A stretch of DNA of 20,913 nt, from the IMG/VR virus record IMGVR_UViG_3300018020_000031, positions 1 to 20,913 of that record; one strand, given 5' to 3'. The stretch is from a virus. Positions 16,198 through 20,913 of the stretch are shown here, piece after piece (position 1 is the stretch's first letter; the number at the start of each line of letters is the position of its first letter). The position numbers and the translations under genes are program-made. The notes below the pieces were generated by a model. The model was not told the origin of the DNA, ran no database searches, and worked only from the letters and a program-made list of their open reading frames with translations.

Positions 16198-16608
16198 ATG
16201 ATTCAATATAGATTATTAGCTGTTTATTTAATATGGGGAAACCCTTTTTTTTATTTATTCATCGCTTCAATGATTCTTTTTTTTATTATAATTTTTCATG
16301 TAATGAAATTATTAAAAAATAAAGTCAATGAGATTAAATTAATGCAGCAACAACATGTAGCTAAAATTGATGTAATTAGAAAAGAACAATCTGATACTTT
16401 AGATAAAATTAGAATTGAAATATTAAAAAAAGAAGATGAAAGAGTCCGTCAATGGATTGAAAGTGAAAAAGAAACATTGCATGTATTAAATGGTGTTTCA
16501 ACATTATTTGATTTAAGTAAAAAGGTTAATAGTGATGAATCTAAAAAAATATTAAATAAATTAGATGAAATTCGTTACAAAATTGAAAAAATAATACCAA
16601 AAGAATAA
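16198..16608 (+). CDS. Small membrane-anchored coiled-coil protein of unknown function
   Basis: A 136-aa protein with one strong N-terminal transmembrane segment (about residues 14-38, FYLFIASMILFFIIIFHVM). A long charged helical region follows (about 40-95, rich in Glu, Lys, Arg and Gln with heptad-like hydrophobics), then a second short helical part at 105-134. The topology resembles inner-membrane spanins or other phage membrane-anchored coiled coils. There is no lipobox partner nearby and no recognised lysis gene, so I do not assign a lysis role. It opens the rightward unit leading to the prohead protease. An initiating membrane protein for prohead assembly on the membrane (as gp40 does in T4) is an alternative, purely by context. 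Confidence 0.65.
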   Translation: MIQYRLLAVYLIWGNPFFYLFIASMILFFIIIFHVMKLLKNKVNEIKLMQQQHVAKIDVIRKEQSDTLDKIRIEILKKEDERVRQWIESEKETLHVLNGVSTLFDLSKKVNSDESKKILNKLDEIRYKIEKIIPKE

Positions 16609-16617
16609 AATTTTCAC

Positions 16618-16752
16618 ATGAATAAATTAGAAAAACTTAAAGAAGTTAATGCTATTCTAAATAATGTAATAATCAATTTAGAAACATATATTTTTATTGA
16701 AAACATTGATATCGAAGAATCTGATTTAAATACATCAATAGAAATAAATTAA
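16618..16752 (+). CDS. Short ORF, 44 aa, unknown
   Basis: Starts ATG at 16618, nine bases after the preceding stop, and reads MNKLEKLKEVNAILNNVI and onward to a stop at 16750-16752. The product is a single predicted amphipathic helix followed by an acidic tail (IDIEESD). It has no promoter-like motif of its own, so it would be co-transcribed with the 136-aa gene. Support is limited to the open frame, the tight spacing and the way it fills an otherwise empty gap. In T4 short core-protein genes also lie beside the protease gene, but no similarity can be claimed. Confidence 0.42.
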   Translation: MNKLEKLKEVNAILNNVIINLETYIFIENIDIEESDLNTSIEIN

Positions 16753-16761
16753 ACATTAAAA

Positions 16762-16775
16762 CTATTTATATTAAA
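16762..16775 (+). promoter_or_regulatory. Late-promoter-like motif before the prohead protease gene
   Basis: CTATTTATATTAAA lies 25 bases before the ATG at 16787. Thirteen of its 14 bases match the copy at 18776. Confidence 0.55.
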
Positions 16776-16786
16776 GATATCATTAT

Positions 16787-18685
16787 ATGAGCAATATATT
16801 ACAAAAAGGTGAAACAGGTTTTGGGATTTTAATTGAGAGTGATTCAGGTTATATTAGCAGAGACTTAAATCCACAATTTCTTACTGAAGGTTTTATTGTT
16901 AAACCAAATGAACCAGTTCTTATTAATTGTATACTTCAGAAATGGGGAGTCAAGAATAAAAATGGTCGTATCTATCCTAAAGATGTATTATTACCACAAG
17001 TTATAGAATATCAAAAATTAGTTGATACTAATTGTGCAATCAGTGAAGCAGATCATCCAGATTGCGTAAAAGCATCTGAATCAATGATTTGTACTAAAAA
17101 TGGCTGGAAATGGTTTAAAGATATTTCTGATGATGAAGAAATATTGACATTAAATAAAGAAACCAATCAAATTGAAATTCAGAAAATAGAGAAAAAAATA
17201 TATATGCCATATGAAGGTAAAATGTATAATTTTTTAGGAGCTAATTTAGAATTAACAGTAACTGAAAATCATCGATTTTTACTTGAGGATAAAAATGGTA
17301 ATAGAGAATATTTTTATGCTAAGGACATTTATAATAATGTAAATAATATTTTATCATCATCTAAATATAAATTATTAAAAACTGGCGATTGGATTGGAAT
17401 AAATTCTGAATTTTTTACGTTAAAAGGTATTAATAATTTTCAAACAAGAACAAAACATGAATTAATTGAAAAATATAAACAATCTATAAATATAAAATCA
17501 GAAGATTGGTTTGCATTTATTGGAATTTATTTAGCTGAAGGGCATTGTTGTGGAAGTAAATCGAATCAATATAAATTAAATGGATTTAATGTCGTTATTA
17601 CACAAAAAAATATCGAAAAAAAGAAATTAATTGTAAACTTATTAAATAAATTACCTTTTAAATATTGGATATCTGAACATGACGATGGAAAATGTCAATA
17701 TCATATTACTGATGCTAGATTATATGAATATCTATATTATTTAGGTGATTCATATAATAAATATATTCCAATTGAATTAAAACAATATTCTACTAAATTA
17801 TTAAAAATAATGTTTGATTGGTTTATGTTAGGTGACGGAAGAAATGTTAAATCAAAACATATAACATGGTCTAATAAACAATCAGTTTTTTCGATTTCAA
17901 AACAACTAATTGAAGATTTGCATGAAATCTTAATTAAAATAGGTGGTTGTGGTAATATTACCACATATCAACCAAAAAATAGAAATATTATTGATAAAAA
18001 AATAATAAAAAAAGAATTAATTACATCATCTGGTGATATTGAATATATGAATGAAACAATATCAACAAATAGATTAATTAAATCAGAAAATAGTCATATT
18101 CAATATAATTTAAATATATCTAAAACTAAAAATATTTATTTAGATAAAAGATTTATTAAAATAAAAGAAATTGATTTTAATGATGAAATTGCCTGTGTTA
18201 GAGTTAAAAACGGAAATTTTTTAATTAAAGTAAACGGTAAATCACATTGGACAGGTAATTCTAGTGTTGTATCATTACAAAACTTATCACATATGATAAC
18301 AAAAATGTGGTGGGGAACTGGTGATCAGGAAAATGTTCTATATGGTGAATTAAAAATATTAGTAACTAGAGGATATGCTAACATAGGTATTTGTTCAGTA
18401 ATTGGTGATAAAATTGCATTCTATCTTGAAAATAAAATAAAATTAGGAATATCATCCAGAGGTGTTGGAACATTAAAAGAAATTAATGGTGAAAATTATG
18501 TACAAAATGATTTTGAATTAATCGGTTTTGACTTAGTTTCATCTCCAAGTACACCCGGAGCATATTTATTCCCAATAAAAAATGGTGAAAAAGGATTTGC
18601 TGAAAATTATATAAATAAAAATGGCATCTATCTTAAAGAAGAGAATAACAAGTTATTAAGTGCAATTGATTATTTTTTATTGTAA
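16787..18685 (+). CDS. Prohead maturation protease precursor (gp21-like) with a LAGLIDADG intein
   Basis: A serine protease that processes scaffold and head proteins inside the prohead. The precursor is 632 aa with exteins 1-92 and 492-632, giving 233 aa after splicing (T4 gp21 is 212). Extein 1 has the family's WGVKNKNGRIYPKDVL region and ends SEADHPD with the likely catalytic His90. Extein 2 starts SSVVSLQNLSHMITKMWW and contains GISSRGVGTL, with the catalytic serine at 556 or 557, then a FELIGFDLVSSPSTPGAYL segment typical of the family. The intein at 93-491 is inserted two residues after the catalytic His, so unspliced precursor would be inactive. The gene lies directly upstream of scaffold and major capsid genes, the T4 21-22-23 order. 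A promoter-like motif is 25 bases upstream. Confidence 0.93.
   Translation: MSNILQKGETGFGILIESDSGYISRDLNPQFLTEGFIVKPNEPVLINCILQKWGVKNKNGRIYPKDVLLPQVIEYQKLVDTNCAISEADHPDCVKASESMICTKNGWKWFKDISDDEEILTLNKETNQIEIQKIEKKIYMPYEGKMYNFLGANLELTVTENHRFLLEDKNGNREYFYAKDIYNNVNNILSSSKYKLLKTGDWIGINSEFFTLKGINNFQTRTKHELIEKYKQSINIKSEDWFAFIGIYLAEGHCCGSKSNQYKLNGFNVVITQKNIEKKKLIVNLLNKLPFKYWISEHDDGKCQYHITDARLYEYLYYLGDSYNKYIPIELKQYSTKLLKIMFDWFMLGDGRNVKSKHITWSNKQSVFSISKQLIEDLHEILIKIGGCGNITTYQPKNRNIIDKKIIKKELITSSGDIEYMNETISTNRLIKSENSHIQYNLNISKTKNIYLDKRFIKIKEIDFNDEIACVRVKNGNFLIKVNGKSHWTGNSSVVSLQNLSHMITKMWWGTGDQENVLYGELKILVTRGYANIGICSVIGDKIAFYLENKIKLGISSRGVGTLKEINGENYVQNDFELIGFDLVSSPSTPGAYLFPIKNGEKGFAENYINKNGIYLKEENNKLLSAIDYFLL
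17063..18259 (+). other. Prohead protease intein (399 aa), LAGLIDADG type
   Basis: Residues 93-491 of the precursor, between D92 and S492. It begins C93-VKASESMICTKNGW (block A), with block B as TVTENHRF, block F as ACVRVKNGNF and the C terminus KSHWTGN. Gly490 stands where His is usual, with +1 Ser; WTGN endings are familiar in phage inteins. Two LAGLIDADG motifs, FIGIYLAEGH (acidic E251) and FDWFMLGDG (acidic D350), are about 100 residues apart, as in single-chain LAGLIDADG enzymes. Both acidic residues are present, so the endonuclease may be active. It is unrelated to the HNH inteins in the portal beyond the splicing blocks. Confidence 0.93.
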
Positions 18686-18775
18686 ATAATGGCTCGTAAT
18701 ATACATATTTTAAATGTGAAAAACAAGAAATTTTTATTGTTTTAATAAAAAATATTACTTTTCCTCAAATATGAT

Positions 18776-18789
18776 GTATTTATATTAAA
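18776..18789 (+). promoter_or_regulatory. Late-promoter-like motif before the scaffold gene
   Basis: GTATTTATATTAAA lies 45 bases before the ATG at 18821, farther than in the other copies. The 135-base gap 18686-18820 otherwise holds only an 18-codon open frame at 18689-18745, which I do not call. Confidence 0.5.
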
Positions 18790-18820
18790 ATTATGATATT
18801 AGTTATTATAAATAAATAAT

Positions 18821-20395
18821 ATGAAAGACGATAAAAAATCGATTATAAAAGAAGCTTTGACAGATTATAATGAAATCATGAAAGCAGCTGATTCAAATGC
18901 TAAAAAAATATTAGCAGAAGAATTTCCTGAAAAATTCAATAATTTGTTAAAAGAAGAATTAAATAAAAATAAAACAGCCAAAGAATCCTATAAAAAATTG
19001 GATGATATTAAAGAATCTAGTGAATTAGATGAGACTGAATTAAATAAAGAATCTGTTATAGATATGGAAAATCAAAAAAACGAGACTAAAAAAGTTGTAA
19101 AAGAAACTGCTGGCGAAGGAAAACCTTTTGGCGAAAAAGCAAAAAAAGTAGCAATCGTTGACGAAAATGCTGGTCAAGGAAAACCTTTCGATACAAAAGC
19201 AAAAAAAGTGGCAAATGTTGATGAAAATGCTGGCTCTGGAAAACCTTTCGGAGAAAAAGCAAAAAGACCACTCCAAACAGAAGAATATGACATAACAGAA
19301 TTAGATGCAAGCAATGTTGGTTCTGCTCTAGAAAATGCAGGTGACGATGATGAAATATTAACTATGGAAGCTATCGAAGAAGAAATTTCAAATATGAAAG
19401 GACTCGAAGAAAACATGGGAGAACATAATGAACAATATGTTGAAGAAGACATAAAAGGCATTAATTCAAATTCACCTTCATACATGGAAAAAGGAAACAA
19501 AGGCGATGCTTTTAATGAACTTATCAGTAAACTTAATGAAGTTATAAAAGGTTTTGGTGTTAATGAAATGCATCAAGGTAAATATGATCTAAATAAAATG
19601 CATCAAGGTGCATATGATGAAAAATTGATAGACGAAAAAGGTATCGATGAAATGCATCAAGGTAAATATGATCTAAATAAAATGCATCAAGGTGCATATG
19701 ATGAAAAATTGATAGACGAAGAACCAATTACTGATGACGACATTGAAGAAGTATTAGGTAAAGGAAATGAACATGAAGTTGATGAAGCACATGGAATGGC
19801 TTATAGTTCACGTAGACAAGTTGCTGGTAGAAATTTACCGGGCAATAAAGATTACTTAAGTACAGGAGAACAAGATCAATCTCCAGAATATTCACTTAGA
19901 GAATCTAAAAAAGTTAATGGTTTAATTAAAGAGAATAAAAATTTAACAAAAAAATTAAACGAAACTAAAAACTACAAGAAATCAGTAAGCACATTATTGG
20001 AAAGCTATAAATCAGCGTTAGAAAAATATCGTGTTCAATTGAAAGAAATGGCAGTATTTAATACAAATTTAGCTCATGTTAATAATTTATTAGTAAACGA
20101 AGAATTAGCATTGACACAAGCAGATAAAATTAACATTATTAACGAATTTAAACAAGTTAATACAATAACTGATTCACAGAAAAAGTATAAAAATTTCTTA
20201 ACAGAAATGAAAGAAAATAGAAAAACAATTTCTGAAAGCATTGAAGAAAAAATAAGTACCTCAGTTCAATCTTCTTCAAAGCAAAAATTAGATGAAGTAG
20301 TAGAAAAAACAGCATATTCAGACAATGAACACGTTAAAAAAATGAGAAAATTGATCGAATATGTAGAAAATAGAGGTAAAAAAATAAAATTATAA
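18821..20395 (+). CDS. Prohead core scaffolding protein (gp22-like) with internal tandem repeats
   Basis: The scaffold fills the prohead core, guides capsid assembly and is degraded by the prohead protease. The 524-aa product is larger than T4 gp22 (269 aa). Residues 1-94 are charged and helical, and 95-154 hold three 20-residue repeats. The next part is strongly acidic, 249-304 hold two 28-residue repeats, and about 360-515 is a long coiled-coil region. Within it, VFNTNLAHVNNLLVNEEL followed by IINEFKQVNTITDSQKKYK resembles the C-terminal part of T4-type scaffolds. I-x-E and L-x-E sites (for example LIDE within each 28-residue repeat, GLEE) match the T4 protease cleavage preference and would let gp21-like protease shred it. 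The position between the protease and major capsid genes supports the call. Confidence 0.88.
   Translation: MKDDKKSIIKEALTDYNEIMKAADSNAKKILAEEFPEKFNNLLKEELNKNKTAKESYKKLDDIKESSELDETELNKESVIDMENQKNETKKVVKETAGEGKPFGEKAKKVAIVDENAGQGKPFDTKAKKVANVDENAGSGKPFGEKAKRPLQTEEYDITELDASNVGSALENAGDDDEILTMEAIEEEISNMKGLEENMGEHNEQYVEEDIKGINSNSPSYMEKGNKGDAFNELISKLNEVIKGFGVNEMHQGKYDLNKMHQGAYDEKLIDEKGIDEMHQGKYDLNKMHQGAYDEKLIDEEPITDDDIEEVLGKGNEHEVDEAHGMAYSSRRQVAGRNLPGNKDYLSTGEQDQSPEYSLRESKKVNGLIKENKNLTKKLNETKNYKKSVSTLLESYKSALEKYRVQLKEMAVFNTNLAHVNNLLVNEELALTQADKINIINEFKQVNTITDSQKKYKNFLTEMKENRKTISESIEEKISTSVQSSSKQKLDEVVEKTAYSDNEHVKKMRKLIEYVENRGKKIKL
19103..19282 (+). repeat. Three tandem 60-base (20-aa) repeats in the scaffold gene
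   Basis: Units at 19103-19162, 19163-19222 and 19223-19282 encode E-x-AG-x-GKPF-x-x-KAK[KR] followed by a variable VDE-like linker. The third unit diverges after AKR. Synonymous and coding differences between units suggest an old or selected duplication. Confidence 0.92.
19565..19732 (+). repeat. Two tandem 84-base (28-aa) repeats in the scaffold gene
   Basis: Units at 19565-19648 and 19649-19732 are identical over their first 72 bases and differ only in the last four codons. Each contains two MHQG-x-YD half-repeats, giving four copies in all. The near-perfect DNA identity points to a recent duplication. Confidence 0.95.
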
Positions 20396-20418
20396 TAAAA
20401 TAAAAAAAAAATAAAAAA
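20396..20418 (+). promoter_or_regulatory. Almost pure poly-A leader of the major capsid gene
   Basis: The 23 bases between the scaffold stop and the capsid ATG are A except for three T. There is no Shine-Dalgarno sequence and no promoter-like motif. An A-rich, unstructured leader would favour ribosome access in SD-independent hosts. Capsid mRNA is probably a readthrough of the scaffold unit. Confidence 0.5.
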
Positions 20419-20913
20419 ATGGGATTTTTAATGGAATCTGCAGAAGTTGGAAACATTGGTTTAAAACAACTTCGTGAACAGAGAGAAATAACAACCAACC
20501 GTTGGGAAAAAATAGGACTTTTAGAAGGTCTTGAAGGCAACGTAAAAGAAAACTGTGCTCAATTATTTGAAAATCAGTTATCACACATGATGAACGAATC
20601 AACTGAATCTGCATCTTCAGGTCAATTTGAAACAGTAGCGTTTCCAGTAATTCGTAGAGTATTTGCTAAATTATTAGCTAATGATATAGTATCAGTACAG
20701 GCATTAAACTTGCCAATTGGTAAATTATATTATATCAATCCTAAAACTAACACAAGAGTACAACAAAGTGCAACTGAATTTTCAAACACAACTCCTGATG
20801 GTGCATATCAGAACGCTGCAACAACTGCTGCTACTGCTAGAACACAATTTGAAAGTAGATCATTATATGATGCATTCTATGCAACACAATATGATCAAGA
20901 AGGAACAAGTTTA
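20419..20913 (+). CDS. Major capsid protein (gp23-like), N-terminal part, cut by the window end
   Basis: 165 codons are visible and the frame stays open to the last base. The protein begins MGFLMESAEVGNIGLKQL; an in-frame ATG at codon 5 is an alternative start. The segment FPVIRRVFAKLLANDIVSVQ (about residues 75-94) followed by NLPIGKLYYINP is the hallmark of T4-type major capsid proteins (compare T4 MVRRAIPNLIAFDICGVQPMNSPTG). The protein builds the hexamers of the head shell with an HK97-type fold. The N-terminal stretch before this is short, and I do not see a clear I-x-E prohead cleavage site of the kind T4 gp23 uses. The order protease, scaffold, capsid matches T4 21-22-23. Confidence 0.93.
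   Translation, partial: MGFLMESAEVGNIGLKQLREQREITTNRWEKIGLLEGLEGNVKENCAQLFENQLSHMMNESTESASSGQFETVAFPVIRRVFAKLLANDIVSVQALNLPIGKLYYINPKTNTRVQQSATEFSNTTPDGAYQNAATTAATARTQFESRSLYDAFYATQYDQEGTSL

Noticed and set aside
16198-16608. Spanin or holin call for the 136-aa membrane protein
   Set aside because: One membrane segment plus a coiled coil fits, but there is no outer-membrane partner or endolysin gene beside it, so a lysis role is not supported.
18689-18745. 18-codon open frame starting MARNIHIL between protease and scaffold
   Set aside because: Too short, no promoter-like motif or conserved feature, and within the range expected by chance.
19040-19500. Overlapping minus-strand open frames opposite the scaffold gene
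   Set aside because: They arise from the repeat-rich, stop-poor antisense of a highly charged coding sequence; no independent evidence of expression.
19565-19732. Tandem repeats as a CRISPR-like array
   Set aside because: The units are in frame within a coding sequence, contiguous without spacers and encode a repeated peptide.

Overview
This window is the head-assembly region of a large, very AT-rich tailed phage (about a quarter G+C by eye) related to T4. Recognisable T4-type proteins are the large terminase (gp17-like), portal (gp20-like), prohead protease (gp21-like), scaffold (gp22-like) and the start of the major capsid protein (gp23-like). Start codons lack Shine-Dalgarno sequences and sit in A/T-rich leaders. 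That fits a host that does not rely on SD pairing, such as Bacteroidota, but this is inference.

Layout. 1-154: a leftward promoter-like motif and no recognised gene. 155-1078: two genes of unknown function, the first with two membrane segments. 1213-4874: the terminase, broken into two genes by a split intein with a free-standing Vsr-like/EDxHD homing endonuclease gene between the halves. 4947-9569: the portal gene, carrying two in-frame HNH inteins. 9608-10402: an unknown helical protein. 10402-10425: a convergent bidirectional terminator. 16084 back to 10424 on the minus strand: a three-gene operon for a structural protein, a probable baseplate hub protein and a lytic transglycosylase. 16198-18685: a small membrane/coiled-coil protein, a 44-aa ORF and the prohead protease with a LAGLIDADG intein. 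18821-20913: a scaffold with two sets of internal repeats, then the major capsid gene, which runs off the window.

The most striking content is protein splicing. Four inteins interrupt three essential head proteins, using three unrelated endonuclease types (EDxHD, HNH twice, LAGLIDADG). The terminase intein is split very close to its N terminus, 40 + 108 residues, and must work in trans. The first portal intein begins with proline instead of a nucleophile and has a block F cysteine. After splicing I calculate 682 aa for terminase, 670 aa for portal and 233 aa for protease.

A second signal is a repeated promoter-like motif, [G/C]TATTTAT followed by A/T-rich sequence often ending TAAA. It lies 23-31 bases before most genes that open a transcription unit, on both strands, and is absent before most genes inside operons. 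TATTTATA is the reverse complement of the T4 late promoter core TATAAATA. The inverted tail module between the portal and protease genes also departs from the T4 order, where gp17 to gp23 are collinear.
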